A stretch of 64,000 nucleotides of DNA from Algoriphagus sp. CAU 1675 (GCF_029222925.1 NZ_JARHUI010000001.1:434986-498985); one strand, 5' to 3'; counted from the stretch's first letter, positions 44,401-54,502 are shown. A program made the numbers and translations. Notes: generated by a model not told the origin, from the letters alone.

Positions 44401-46242
44401 ATGTGTGGAATTGTTGCATATGTTGGGCAACAGGAAGCGTTGCCCATAATTATCAAGGGACTTAGAAGACTAGAATACCGTGGGTATGATAGTGCAGGTG
44501 TCGCCTTACTAGACGGAAAGGGTCTTAGTATTTACAAAAAGAAGGGGAAAGTTTCTGAATTGGAAAACTTTCTGGAGTCCAACGGGGAAATCAAATCCAA
44601 AATCGGAATCGGCCATACGCGTTGGGCTACCCATGGAGAACCCAATGATGTAAATGCCCACCCTCATTATTCGGCGTCCGAAAAACTCGCAATGATCCAT
44701 AATGGGATTATTGAGAATTACGAAGTATTAAAAAAAGACTTACTTCAAAAGGGATACACCTTTCAATCGGAAACTGATACAGAGGTTTTCATCAAGTTTA
44801 TTGAAGATATCCAAGAGCATAATCAATGCACTCTGGAAGAGGCTTTGCGCTTGGCTCTGCACAAAGTTGTAGGAGCTTATGCCATCGTATTGATCAATAA
44901 AGAAGAACCGGACACCTTGATCGCAGCCAGAAAAGGTTCACCTCTGGTTATTGGAGTTGGAGAAAATGAATATTTCCTTGCTTCGGATGCAACTCCAATC
45001 ATTGAGTATACCAATAAGGTTGTCTATCTGGATGATTATGAGATCGCTGTGATCAGAAACAATCATCTTCAGATCAAGACCATCGAAAATGTGGAAACCA
45101 ACCCCTACATCAACCAGTTGGAGATGGAGCTTGAAGCGATAGAAAAGGGCGGTTTTGAGCATTTTATGCTCAAAGAAATTTACGAGCAGCCCAAGTCCAT
45201 AGCGGATTGCCTACGTGGAAGACTTGATTCCAAGTCAGGCAGATTGGTTCTTGGAGGGCTAAGGGATTACATGAATAAATTCCAAAATGCCGATAGGATT
45301 ATTATCACTGCCTGTGGTACCTCCTGGCATGCAGGTTTAGTTGCGGAATACTTGTTTGAAGAATTTGCCCGAATACCTGTGGAGGTAGAGTATGCCTCTG
45401 AGTTCAGATATAGAAATCCCGTAATCAATGAGCGTGATTTTGTGATTGCAATTTCCCAATCCGGAGAAACTGCGGATACTCTGGCTGCCATTGAATTGGC
45501 TAAGTCTAAGGGAGCCACCATTTTTGGGGTTTGTAATGTGGTAGGTTCTTCTATTCCAAGAGCCACTCATGCCGGCTCTTATACCCATGCAGGTCCAGAA
45601 ATTGGGGTAGCATCTACTAAAGCTTTTACTGCCCAGATTTCAGTTTTAGCAATGATGGCAATGAAACTCGGCTATCAAAGAGGAACCTTGTCAGAAAGTG
45701 AGTATCTAAAACTTTTACATGAACTTGAAGCCGTTCCCTCCAAGATTGAGAAAGTACTTGAGAGTAATGATCAAATCCAGTATATCGCAGGCGAATACAA
45801 AGATGTAAGCAATGCGCTTTATTTGGGTAGGGGGTATAATTTCCCAGTTGCCTTAGAGGGAGCTCTGAAGTTAAAAGAGATTTCCTATATCCATGCTGAA
45901 GGATATCCTGCTGCGGAGATGAAACATGGTCCAATTGCATTGATAGATGAGGAGATGCCGGTAATTTTCATTGCTACTCAGGATAGTTCCTATGAAAAAG
46001 TTGTCAGCAATATTCAAGAAGTGAAGGCAAGGAAAGGGAAAGTGATCGCTGTTGTTACGGAAGGGGATACCCAGGTCCGGGATATGGCCGATCACGTAAT
46101 CGAGATCCCTCAAACACATGAGGCATTTGTGCCTTTGGTTTCTGTGATTCCATTGCAACTTCTGTCTTACCATATCGCTGTAATGAGAGGATGTAACGTG
46201 GATCAACCTAGAAATCTAGCCAAGTCTGTTACTGTGGAATAA
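44401..46242 (+). CDS. glmS: glutamine-fructose-6-phosphate aminotransferase (isomerizing)
   Basis: The enzyme makes glucosamine 6-phosphate for peptidoglycan and LPS. MCGIVAYVG starts the glutaminase domain with catalytic Cys2; two SIS domains fill about 285-613 and the end is LAKSVTVE. The 613 residues are the usual length. No glmS ribozyme is expected or seen upstream. It ends at a two-way terminator. Confidence 0.97.
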   Translation: MCGIVAYVGQQEALPIIIKGLRRLEYRGYDSAGVALLDGKGLSIYKKKGKVSELENFLESNGEIKSKIGIGHTRWATHGEPNDVNAHPHYSASEKLAMIHNGIIENYEVLKKDLLQKGYTFQSETDTEVFIKFIEDIQEHNQCTLEEALRLALHKVVGAYAIVLINKEEPDTLIAARKGSPLVIGVGENEYFLASDATPIIEYTNKVVYLDDYEIAVIRNNHLQIKTIENVETNPYINQLEMELEAIEKGGFEHFMLKEIYEQPKSIADCLRGRLDSKSGRLVLGGLRDYMNKFQNADRIIITACGTSWHAGLVAEYLFEEFARIPVEVEYASEFRYRNPVINERDFVIAISQSGETADTLAAIELAKSKGATIFGVCNVVGSSIPRATHAGSYTHAGPEIGVASTKAFTAQISVLAMMAMKLGYQRGTLSESEYLKLLHELEAVPSKIEKVLESNDQIQYIAGEYKDVSNALYLGRGYNFPVALEGALKLKEISYIHAEGYPAAEMKHGPIALIDEEMPVIFIATQDSSYEKVVSNIQEVKARKGKVIAVVTEGDTQVRDMADHVIEIPQTHEAFVPLVSVIPLQLLSYHIAVMRGCNVDQPRNLAKSVTVE

Positions 46243-46247
46243 ACATT

Positions 46248-46277
46248 AAAAAAGGCCTCTTTAGGGGCCTTTTTTAA
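46248..46277. terminator. bidirectional terminator between glmS and the Kazal-domain gene
   Basis: AAAAAAGGCC and GGCCTTTTTT pair around a short loop between converging genes, with A and T runs on both sides. Confidence 0.85.
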
Positions 46278-46502
46278 TTAATTATTCAGGCATTCCCCTT
46301 GGCCCCAGCTTTTTAGGCCACTTGATTTCGCATAGCAGGCATTATAATAGGTTTGCCCATCACAACCGCACACTGGGTCATAGACTGCAGCACAGCCAGT
46401 CGAAAAGTCAATTAGATCCTTGTCAAAGCAATTGTTGGCTGGTTCATCTTGGCATGAAAATCCCAAAAATGCTATCATGAATATCAATACTAGTTTTTTC
46501 AT
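46278..46502 (-). CDS. Kazal-type serine protease inhibitor domain lipoprotein
   Basis: The 74-residue protein has a lipoprotein signal with C17 in FLGFSC. Six cysteines follow in the mature domain (C25, C37, C45, C47, C56 and C71), and the stretch DPVCGCDGQTYYNAC is the Kazal consensus. Small Kazal domains inhibit serine proteases; in bacteria they are rare but known. The domain is probably exposed to the periplasm or cell surface. It is monocistronic. Confidence 0.88.
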   Translation of the reverse strand: MKKLVLIFMIAFLGFSCQDEPANNCFDKDLIDFSTGCAAVYDPVCGCDGQTYYNACYAKSSGLKSWGQGECLNN

Positions 46503-46557
46503 AGGTGGTTGGATGAGTTTGAAATTCTAAACGGCGTATTCCTCCCATGAATTTCAC

Positions 46558-46565
46558 TATTTTTG
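46558..46565 (+). promoter_or_regulatory. candidate -7 element for prfA
   Basis: TATTTTTG matches TAnnTTTG, 18 bases before the prfA ATG, leaving a leader of about 10 bases. Confidence 0.4.
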
Positions 46566-46582
46566 CCCAGTAAGAAAACAGT

Positions 46583-47659
46583 ATGCTAGACAAATTACAA
46601 ACCATTAAAGATCGATTCGAGGAAGTAGGTCAATTGATCATACAGCCGGACTCCATGTCAGATATGAGCAAATATGCCAAGCTGACCAAGGAATATAAGG
46701 ATCTTGAAAAAATCGTACAGGTGTATGATGAGTACAGGTTGGTCTTGCAGAACATTGAGTCCACCAAGGAAATCCTCGATAAAGAAAAAGATCAGGATTT
46801 CCGCGATATGGCGAAAGCCGAATTGGAAGAGCTGAAGGATAAGAAGGAAAATTTTGAAGAGGAATTGAAGCAACTTTTAATTCCTAAAGATCCCAATGAC
46901 TCCAAGGATTGTATTCTTGAAATCCGAAGTGGAACCGGAGGGGATGAGGCGGCAATTTTTGCAGGAGATTTATTTAGAATGTATGAGCGTTTCTGTGAAA
47001 TGCAGGGTTGGAAATTGACAGTTTTGGATTTGACATTTGGTTCTGCGGGAGGCTACAAGGAAATTATCGCTACAGTTTCGGGAGCTGATGTATATGGGAT
47101 GCTGAAATATGAATCAGGAGTACATCGTGTTCAGCGTGTACCAGCCACAGAGTCCCAAGGCAGAGTCCATACCTCTGCGGCTACTGTGGCTGTCTTGCCG
47201 GAAATGGATGAAGTGGAGGTTCATCTGGATATGAATGACATCAGGAAAGACACGTACTGTTCTTCAGGTCCGGGTGGTCAGTCTGTAAACACCACCTATT
47301 CTGCAGTCCGACTGACGCATATTCCAACTGGAGTGGTGGTGACCTGTCAGGATGAAAAATCTCAGATCAAAAACTTTGAAAAAGCCTTGAAAGTTTTGCG
47401 GTCCCGATTGTATGAAATGGAACTGGCTAAACATAATGAGGCAGTAGGAGCTCAAAGAAAATCCATGGTTGGAAGTGGTGATAGATCTGATAAAATCAGA
47501 ACTTATAATTATCCACAGTCCAGAGTCACCGATCATAGAATCAACAAGACGGTTTACAATTTACCTGAGGTAATGGACGGGCATATCGGTGAATTTATTT
47601 CTGCACTTAGAATGGCAGACAACCTAGAAAAGATGCAGAGCTCTGGATTGGAAGATTAA
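46583..47659 (+). CDS. prfA: peptide chain release factor 1
   Basis: RF1 recognises UAA and UAG and triggers hydrolysis of the peptidyl-tRNA ester. The PAT stop-codon tripeptide is in RVQRVPATESQG, and the GGQ motif in SSGPGGQSVN. The 358 residues are the usual length. The GNAT gene follows at 85 bases. Confidence 0.96.
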   Translation: MLDKLQTIKDRFEEVGQLIIQPDSMSDMSKYAKLTKEYKDLEKIVQVYDEYRLVLQNIESTKEILDKEKDQDFRDMAKAELEELKDKKENFEEELKQLLIPKDPNDSKDCILEIRSGTGGDEAAIFAGDLFRMYERFCEMQGWKLTVLDLTFGSAGGYKEIIATVSGADVYGMLKYESGVHRVQRVPATESQGRVHTSAATVAVLPEMDEVEVHLDMNDIRKDTYCSSGPGGQSVNTTYSAVRLTHIPTGVVVTCQDEKSQIKNFEKALKVLRSRLYEMELAKHNEAVGAQRKSMVGSGDRSDKIRTYNYPQSRVTDHRINKTVYNLPEVMDGHIGEFISALRMADNLEKMQSSGLED

Positions 47660-47744
47660 GGCCTGTTATTTGCATAATAGTTTTTGGATTTTCGCGGAAT
47701 CTTCATCGGTTCTGCTAACTTGATTGCTTAATTTTCAACTGCCT

Positions 47745-48269
47745 ATGAATATTTCCGGAGAAAGAGGGATTTGTTTGGAAACTTGGTGCGAAAGGCATTT
47801 TCATCAACTTTATCCTCTTGCCAACAATCCCAAAATAGCGATGAATCTCAGGGATAGTTTTCCCCAGCCCTACACGATTCATGATGCCCGTCATTGGATT
47901 GAACATAATCAGAAGTTCAATCCTGCTCAGAATTTTGCGATTGAGTTTGAAGGGAAGTTGGCGGGAGCCATTGGGTCGGAAAGAGGCAAGGATGAACTTC
48001 GAACCAATATGGAAATGGGCTTTTGGATTGGAGAACCATTCTGGGGAAAGGGAATAGCTACGGAAGCAGTCCGACTCTTTACCGAATACCTTTTTGAAAA
48101 ATTCGATGTCCAACGAGTGTTTGCCCAAGTCTATGATTATAATGGAAAATCCATGAGCGTCCTCGAAAAGGCTGGATATATACCCGAAGCCATCCTAAAA
48201 AATGGTTTTATTAAAAGAGGAATTGTCGGTGACTTATTTCAGTATGTAAAAATCAGAGGCGAGGAATAA
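47745..48269 (+). CDS. GNAT family N-acetyltransferase, RimJ/RimL type
   Basis: ATG 47745 (MNISGERGICLETW) gives 174 residues; the longer frame to 47724 starts with TTG. The acetyl-CoA loop is PFWGKGIATEA and the RimJ/L pattern YNGKSMSVLEKAGY follows. Substrates are not evident. It ends inside a terminator stem. Confidence 0.87.
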   Translation: MNISGERGICLETWCERHFHQLYPLANNPKIAMNLRDSFPQPYTIHDARHWIEHNQKFNPAQNFAIEFEGKLAGAIGSERGKDELRTNMEMGFWIGEPFWGKGIATEAVRLFTEYLFEKFDVQRVFAQVYDYNGKSMSVLEKAGYIPEAILKNGFIKRGIVGDLFQYVKIRGEE

Positions 48270-48292
48270 TTCCCCGCCTCTTTTATTTTTAA
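48255..48292 (+). terminator. terminator at the end of the acetyltransferase gene
   Basis: GAGGCGAGGAA and TTCCCCGCCTC pair with one mismatch and are followed by TTTTATTTTT. It overlaps the last 15 bases of the gene and may also serve the converging gene. Confidence 0.75.
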
Positions 48293-49527
48293 ACTTTTTC
48301 CAGGGCAGTTTGAATGTCCCAGATTAAATCTTCATGATGTTCGACCCCTATTGAGAGACGGACTAGTTTCTCTGAAATTCCCAAAAGGTTACGGTCTTCC
48401 TCGCTCACATCACTGTGGGTCATGGTAGCCGGATGCTCTGCCAGGGATTCGGTACTTCCCAAAGACACTGCAAGCTTAAATAACTTTAGATTATCCAAAA
48501 ACTGGAAAGCTTCTTCCTCTCCTCCTTTGATATCAAAAGACACCATGGCTCCTGCACTGCTCAGTTGCTTTTTGAAAATAGTATACTGAGGGTCCCCTTC
48601 CTTTAAATGTCCTAGGTAATATACTTTTTCCACCTTTGGGTGTGAAGCCAGAAAATCCGCAACTTTTGCAGCATTTTTAGCCTGTTGGTTCATTCGGACT
48701 TTGAGTGTTTCCAAACTTCTCATGAGCAACCATCCTGTCCAAGGTCCAGCCATATTCCCCAGGAAAGTCCGAAGTGTCCGAACCCTTTTCATCAGGTCTG
48801 ATTTGCCCAAAACAGCCCCGGCGATCAGATCTGAATGCCCCCCAATGTATTTGGTAGCGGAATACATGACTAGGTCAGCACCATGCTTTAATGGGTGTTG
48901 CCAAAGTGGACCCATGTAAGTATTGTCAACTACCAAGGGAACCTCCCCAGAATCTTTCGCAAGTTGATCAGCGATCTTTTTGCATAGAGCAAGGTCAAAT
49001 AGGGCATTGGTTGGGTTGGCAGGCGTTTCCACATAGACCAGTTTCACCCTGTGTCCTTCGGCCTTTTTGAGAACGTCTTCTTCAGAATCCGAAGTTGTAA
49101 AACCTATTCCTTTTATTCCATATTGGGGCAGGACCTTATTGATAAAGTGATCTGTTCCACCATAAACAGGCATGCTGTAAAGAAGGGCATCTCCTGGTCT
49201 CAAAAATTCCAATAAAACGGTAGAAATGGCGGACATCCCACTTTCAAAAACTGCACATTCATCTGCTCCGTCCCATAGAGACAAGCGTTCCTCCAAAATC
49301 TGAAGGTCTGGATTATTCAGTCGGGAATAGATCAGTCCAGGCTGTTCACCTGGTGATTTTTCCCTTTTCCCATAAGCTAGTTCAAAGAAATCTTTGCCTT
49401 CACGGGCATTTTTGAAAACAAAGGTGGATGTCTGAAAGATGGGACATTTTACGGCTCCTTCTGAAAGCTCAGGCTTATAGCCATAAGACATCATCAAGCT
49501 TTCCGGATGAAAGGATTTCATAGTCAT
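48289..49527 (-). CDS. Cys/Met-metabolism PLP-dependent enzyme (cystathionine gamma-synthase/methionine gamma-lyase family)
   Basis: The 412-residue enzyme has the Schiff-base lysine in SATKYIGGHSD and TSTFVFKNAREG at the active-site loop. SLGSTESLAEHPATMTHS is typical of the family C-terminal. Members of this family include cystathionine gamma-synthase, gamma-lyase and methionine gamma-lyase, so the exact reaction is not decided. It is monocistronic, beside no methionine gene. Confidence 0.92.
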   Translation of the reverse strand: MTMKSFHPESLMMSYGYKPELSEGAVKCPIFQTSTFVFKNAREGKDFFELAYGKREKSPGEQPGLIYSRLNNPDLQILEERLSLWDGADECAVFESGMSAISTVLLEFLRPGDALLYSMPVYGGTDHFINKVLPQYGIKGIGFTTSDSEEDVLKKAEGHRVKLVYVETPANPTNALFDLALCKKIADQLAKDSGEVPLVVDNTYMGPLWQHPLKHGADLVMYSATKYIGGHSDLIAGAVLGKSDLMKRVRTLRTFLGNMAGPWTGWLLMRSLETLKVRMNQQAKNAAKVADFLASHPKVEKVYYLGHLKEGDPQYTIFKKQLSSAGAMVSFDIKGGEEEAFQFLDNLKLFKLAVSLGSTESLAEHPATMTHSDVSEEDRNLLGISEKLVRLSIGVEHHEDLIWDIQTALEKV

Positions 49528-49743
49528 ACTTGGGTATTTTTTTCCAAATCACCGCAAAAGATATGGGATTGTCAACCTTTGAATCCTAAGGAAATTTGGA
49601 GCGAAATTAAAGAACAGGGCTTAATTTGGAGAATTTAGAATAAACAGGATTAAATTCTTGACTTACCAAATAAAATTTCGATTAAGAGGAGGTTTTGAAG
49701 CCTTGCCTTTGACTTCATTTGTCTGATGATTTTTTCAAAAAAA

Positions 49744-52557
49744 TCATTTCACGACTACTTTTTTTACAGTTTGGCTCTTTTGGCCAATTAATCGTACAAA
49801 AAGAATTCCTCTAGGTAACTCACTGAGTTCAATGGAGGTCTGTCCTTGATTGATTGGATTGGCAATCAAGATTTGTCCCAATGAATTCAGTAATTCAAAT
49901 CGGGACCATTGGGAAAGGGAGCTGGATTCGATAGTTAGTTGACCTTGGCTTGGGTTCGGGTAAATTTTCAAATTCTTCAAATCTGGATCTGGCTCCAAAG
50001 CTGTAACCAAACTAACAATAACTGGGAGTATCCTGGCGGGGCCAAAATCACAGGTGTTTTGTGCTCTGACTTGAAGTTCGTAATCTCCTTCTTTTTCCCA
50101 CAAAACTCGGATTGTCCCGGTTCCTTGTCCCTCCACAATGCGAGCTCCGTCACCGATAATCGTCCATTTGTAAGTCAGTGTAGGGTCGGTTTCAATTTGG
50201 TAAAAACTCTCTCCCGGAGCAAGGATAGATTCCCCATCAATTTCTCCAGGTGCCTCTGGTAATTCGTTGACAAAAATTGTTAGCTGAATCAATTCAGCTT
50301 CACCACATACATTTTGAGGCAATGCCGTCAAGGTTTGAAGTCCAAGTTCATTCCATATTACCGTTACCTCCGAGGTTCCCTGTCCGGCAACAATTTCTCC
50401 TCCAGTAGCTTGCCAAGTATAATTCACTCCCTCCAAATTTGGAAGGCTAAATGTCGCTTCTTTGGTTTCACAAACGGATGCGTTCCCCTCTATCTCTAAA
50501 CCATAGGGAGGTATGTCGCTGACTATCACTTCCATATATGAGGTTTCTCCTGCTCCACAGAAATTACTTCTACTGACAAATATCCCTTGTCTACCGGTTC
50601 GGGTCCATAAAACTTCAACCTCATTACTTCCCTGACCAGACACAATTTCCCCTCCGTCAACTCTCCAAACTAATTTTGAATTTGGAAGATTTGAATCTGG
50701 TATTGTATAGGTTTGGGTGTCTAAGCAACTAGAAGTAGGCCCGGAAATTTGACTGAGTCCACTTGGAATTTCGCAAATGAACCTGAGTATGGTTCCATCC
50801 TCACCTACAGCAAAGGCAGAATTAAGAGTACCGGTACTGATGCTGATCAAGTCTCTGCTGGTTCCGCTGTCAAAGAATTCCCAGTCTTCTCCTCCGTTAT
50901 TACTTCCCAGGGTGATTCCATTTTTCCCCGAAATATACCCTCCATCTGCTCCGAAAAAATCTACCGAGAGGAGGTCTTCCTTTGTTCCGGAATTGATTTG
51001 TCGCCATGTTCTTCCTTTGTCTTCGGTTTTGAATATCGTCCCTTGATTCCCGACTACAATTGCTTGATCTGCATTGAGCTTGGCAAGAGCATTTAAGTGT
51101 TCAGTTGTGAATTGGGGAATGGTTTCCCAAACAGCCCCACCATCCGACCAGGAAAGCTGCCCATTTTCTCCGATGGCAATTCCGTATTGATTATCGAAGA
51201 AGATTAAGTTTTTCAGGTTTTCACTCGTGTTCGATTGTAAAGACAAATCCCACGTGAGAGCAGTGTCAAATGAACGGGAAATGAAGCCCCCATTTCCGGC
51301 AACGTAAATAATCGATGGAGCGAAAAGGTACATTCCGTTGATTTGGTTTGGGGTCGAAATCGAAGAATTGACCCAGCTGGATCCGGTATTGCTTGTTCTG
51401 TAGATTTTTCCTCCTTCCCCGGATACATAGCCAAACCCAGTATTCCAAAAGTTCATTCCCACGATATCCAATGGCTCTGGAAGTGGCCTGCTAACCAAGC
51501 TTAGGGCTGCATTGGAGGTGACATAAAAGGCACCGTTTTCTCCTCCAATAAATCCGACACGGTTGGATTTAAAATCTGCTGTTGAAAATCTGTTTCGGAT
51601 TCCGGCAAGCCTTTGGGAGTAGGAACCTCCCCCATTGGTAGAATAAACGAGGTATCCGTTTTGTCCGGTAACCAATAGCTGGTTAGTACCCGGTCTATAA
51701 TGTACATCCGTAAGGTTTCTGGTATTTCCTGTTCCTAAATTAACCTTCCCAAAACTTGCTCCTGAATTAGTGGATCGAATTGCAGTTGCTTCATCTCCAA
51801 CAACTGTAACTATTCTAGTGTCCAGGGGGCTTACTGCCACTTTTTTCAAATTGGTTGAAACCCCTGAACTGATAGGTTTCCAAGTTTGCCCTCCATCTGT
51901 GGATTGGATGATCAATCCTCCGTTACCCACGGCATGACCCACTAGGGGGGATGAAAAGGCAATGCCATTTAAATCTTTTGTGGTCCCGCTGTTCATGAGT
52001 CTCCAGCTTCGACCACCGTCTTGGCTTCTTAGAATTCTTCCGTTTGCACCCGCCAAAAAAGCAGTGTCTGAATTGTAAAAATGGAGCTCATGAAGCGATG
52101 TTATTAATCCCGAAGTAACCGATGTCCAGGTTTCTCCAGCATCTTCGGAATGGATAATCTTACCTTCTTTTCCGGTGATTAATATTGAATTTTGATCCGA
52201 GAAGGCTACGGAATAGAAGTCCGAGGTTAAACCTGAAGTTTTCAATTCCCAGGTTTTTCCAGAATCGGAGGTCTTGAGAATCAGGCCAGATTCTCCCACT
52301 GCTATTCCAAATTGATCATCCCAAAAGGCAATGGACAATACCCTCTTTTCTAAGGTATAAGAAAGCTCTTCCCAATCGACCCCACTGTTACCAGTACGGA
52401 TAAGCAGGTTTTCACCTCCAGCAAAAGCCAAAGTATCATTTACCCAGTAGACTGTCTCAAGATCCAGGCCCCAACTTTGCATTCGGGTCCAGGTTTGTCC
52501 AAAACTTACTGTTGAAAAAATGAAAGACAGAAAAAGAAGACCCAGGGTTTTTTTCAT
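49744..52557 (-). CDS. secreted YCF48-repeat protein with T9SS sorting domain
   Basis: ATG 52555-52557 is used (MKKTLGLLFLSFIFSTVSFG), giving a signal peptide; the earlier frame begins with TTG. The 937-residue protein has many YCF48/BNR repeats with 'D.G.TW' signatures over about 30-600 (for example SEDAGETWTSV), then three beta domains of PKD-like pattern and a C-terminal type IX sorting domain from about 865, starting LKIYPNPSQG and ending VKKVVVK. The protein is exported across the outer membrane by T9SS. Function is unknown. Confidence 0.92.
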   Translation of the reverse strand: MKKTLGLLFLSFIFSTVSFGQTWTRMQSWGLDLETVYWVNDTLAFAGGENLLIRTGNSGVDWEELSYTLEKRVLSIAFWDDQFGIAVGESGLILKTSDSGKTWELKTSGLTSDFYSVAFSDQNSILITGKEGKIIHSEDAGETWTSVTSGLITSLHELHFYNSDTAFLAGANGRILRSQDGGRSWRLMNSGTTKDLNGIAFSSPLVGHAVGNGGLIIQSTDGGQTWKPISSGVSTNLKKVAVSPLDTRIVTVVGDEATAIRSTNSGASFGKVNLGTGNTRNLTDVHYRPGTNQLLVTGQNGYLVYSTNGGGSYSQRLAGIRNRFSTADFKSNRVGFIGGENGAFYVTSNAALSLVSRPLPEPLDIVGMNFWNTGFGYVSGEGGKIYRTSNTGSSWVNSSISTPNQINGMYLFAPSIIYVAGNGGFISRSFDTALTWDLSLQSNTSENLKNLIFFDNQYGIAIGENGQLSWSDGGAVWETIPQFTTEHLNALAKLNADQAIVVGNQGTIFKTEDKGRTWRQINSGTKEDLLSVDFFGADGGYISGKNGITLGSNNGGEDWEFFDSGTSRDLISISTGTLNSAFAVGEDGTILRFICEIPSGLSQISGPTSSCLDTQTYTIPDSNLPNSKLVWRVDGGEIVSGQGSNEVEVLWTRTGRQGIFVSRSNFCGAGETSYMEVIVSDIPPYGLEIEGNASVCETKEATFSLPNLEGVNYTWQATGGEIVAGQGTSEVTVIWNELGLQTLTALPQNVCGEAELIQLTIFVNELPEAPGEIDGESILAPGESFYQIETDPTLTYKWTIIGDGARIVEGQGTGTIRVLWEKEGDYELQVRAQNTCDFGPARILPVIVSLVTALEPDPDLKNLKIYPNPSQGQLTIESSSLSQWSRFELLNSLGQILIANPINQGQTSIELSELPRGILFVRLIGQKSQTVKKVVVK

Positions 52558-52698
52558 TTGAAATTTGGGTTGGTTTAACAAAAATAAAGGATTTCATCGC
52601 TTCTCAAAGTGTAGATGAATTAGGGTTCAGAAGATTCGACTAAATCATGCAAAAATGAATTCTGATTTGTAGCTTTAATTAACAAATCTTCCACTCCA

Positions 52699-53355
52699 AT
52701 GAATAAATCTCTAATCCATTTTATTGTCGTCCTTGTGGTTTTTGGTTCTTGTGGGCCTAGGGAACAAGTCTCCAAAGATGTATTTGAGGAGGTAAATCAG
52801 GCAATGGAGGTGAAGAAACTTTCGGAAGCAGAAATCATCGAGGAAGCATTGATTTGGGGGGATTCCATAAGTATGGAAGCCCAGCAGCAACTGGTTTCCA
52901 ATCTTCAAAAAGCCATTGCAGAGAAAGGTGTGGCAGGGGCGATTGAGTTTTGTAATGTTCAAGCCACCCCAATCCTAAAGGAAGTTGGGCAGAAATATGG
53001 AATAGAAATTCGCCGGGCATCCAATCGCTACCGAAATCCTGCCGACCAGCCTGACGAAGATGAAAAGCCTATCCTGGAAGCGTATGAATATAATGTGGAG
53101 AATCAAATCGAATCAGAACCCAATATTCAGAAGATCCAAGGGGGCGAGACATTTTTATATACAAGAGCCATTTTAATCCCAGTGGGATTTTGTCTGAGCT
53201 GCCATGGGGATCCGCAAAAGGACATTGAACCTGCAACCTTGGAAAAAGTCAATTCTCTTTATCCTGAAGATAAGGCCCAAGGTCACAAAGTTGGAGACCT
53301 TCGGGGGATGTGGTCCATTAGAATTCCAAAAAGAGAAGTGGTAAAGCGGATGTGA
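52699..53355 (+). CDS. DUF3365 (Tll0287-like) heme-binding lipoprotein
   Basis: A signal peptide ends at SCGP, with C18 as a lipobox cysteine. The 218 residues match the DUF3365 family, with ASNRYRNPADQPDEDE and the C-terminal heme c motif CLSCHGDP. It is expected to carry one covalent heme, made by the Ccm proteins of 15-19 kb, and may sense or transfer electrons. The divergent gene is the T9SS protein. It is a single gene, 171 bases before the SUMF1-like operon. Confidence 0.88.
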   Translation: MNKSLIHFIVVLVVFGSCGPREQVSKDVFEEVNQAMEVKKLSEAEIIEEALIWGDSISMEAQQQLVSNLQKAIAEKGVAGAIEFCNVQATPILKEVGQKYGIEIRRASNRYRNPADQPDEDEKPILEAYEYNVENQIESEPNIQKIQGGETFLYTRAILIPVGFCLSCHGDPQKDIEPATLEKVNSLYPEDKAQGHKVGDLRGMWSIRIPKREVVKRM

Positions 53356-53526
53356 ATCAAATATTTTTTTATTTTCTTGTTTTCTAACAAAGGTTTTTTT
53401 GCGAATAAATGAATTCCATCGCAAAGACTGGCAACAAGCTACTATTTCAGACAAAGCAGCATGGTTTGACCGTTTATCAACTACTTCCTTTAAAAACCAC
53501 TTCAGACAATTAATTTAAGGAAACCT

Positions 53527-54483
53527 ATGATTAAGAAACTTTCCATAATCCTGACGCTTTTGCTACCTGCTTTCCAAGTAGAGCAGTCTGTTTTTCAAGC
53601 TTATACACAAAAGATTCCCGGAACCCAGGTCACATTTGACATGGCTCCTATCCCCGGAGGATCTTTTACTATGGGATCTAACTCCAGCAAAAATCAAGAT
53701 GAACAACCTGAACATGCGGTAAAACTGGATCCGTTTTGGATGGGAACTCATGAAGTAACCTGGGATGCATTCGAACTTTTTCTTGACAAAAATTACGAAT
53801 TGGCAATTTCTGAGGGACCGATTGGGGAAATAGTAGACGGACTTACCCGTCCCAGTATCCCATATCTGGATATGACTTTTGGGATGGGAAAGGAAGACAA
53901 ACCGGCCATAGGGATGACCCAGTACGGTGCTATTCAGTATTGCCATTGGCTCTATCTGAAAACCGGGATTTTTTACAGACTTCCCACAGAAGCAGAATGG
54001 GAATATGCCGCTAGGGCAGGGTCTGAGTCCAGGTTTTTCTTTGGGGAAAATGAAGCTGAATTGGTAGAATATGCCTGGACCAAGGAAAATTCACCAGAAA
54101 GTACCCAGAAGGTCGGACAAAAGAAGCCGAATCCTTGGGGCCTATATGATATTTATGGAAATGTCTTGGAATGGACCTCCGACCAATATGATCCTACATT
54201 TTATCAGGACTCTCCGGGACAGAATCCATCCAATCCATCGCTAAAATTATATCCGCGCGTAGTGCGTGGAGGAAGTTTTAAGCATGGCGCTGATGAAATC
54301 AGCTCTTCCAAAAGATTCGTGAGTGACCCAAAATGGAAGCAGATCGATCCCCAGATTCCAAAAAGCCAATGGTGGTTCCCAGAAGCTCCATTTTTAGGAT
54401 TGAGATTGGTCCGTCCCCTGAATCCTCCAAGTCCAGAAGAAATAAAAGCATATTATACAGCTTCACCAATTGACGATTATTAA
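53527..54483 (+). CDS. SUMF1/formylglycine-generating-enzyme-like protein without catalytic cysteines
   Basis: The 318-residue protein begins with a signal peptide and carries the fold signatures IPGGSFTMGS, EVTWDAF, RLPTEAEWEYAAR and LRLVRPL. The region that holds the two copper-binding cysteines in true FGE has none: RVVRGGSFKHGADEISSS. It is therefore more like a lectin-type or formylglycine-unrelated EgtB/PvdO relative. It leads an operon with the oxidoreductase 19 bases downstream. Confidence 0.9.
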   Translation: MIKKLSIILTLLLPAFQVEQSVFQAYTQKIPGTQVTFDMAPIPGGSFTMGSNSSKNQDEQPEHAVKLDPFWMGTHEVTWDAFELFLDKNYELAISEGPIGEIVDGLTRPSIPYLDMTFGMGKEDKPAIGMTQYGAIQYCHWLYLKTGIFYRLPTEAEWEYAARAGSESRFFFGENEAELVEYAWTKENSPESTQKVGQKKPNPWGLYDIYGNVLEWTSDQYDPTFYQDSPGQNPSNPSLKLYPRVVRGGSFKHGADEISSSKRFVSDPKWKQIDPQIPKSQWWFPEAPFLGLRLVRPLNPPSPEEIKAYYTASPIDDY

Positions 54484-54502
54484 CCCTAAAATCAACCTAC
54501 CT

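Noticed and set aside
53563..53946. 127-codon antisense frame opposite the SUMF1-like gene
   Set aside because: Entirely inside a well supported gene, with no motif of its own.
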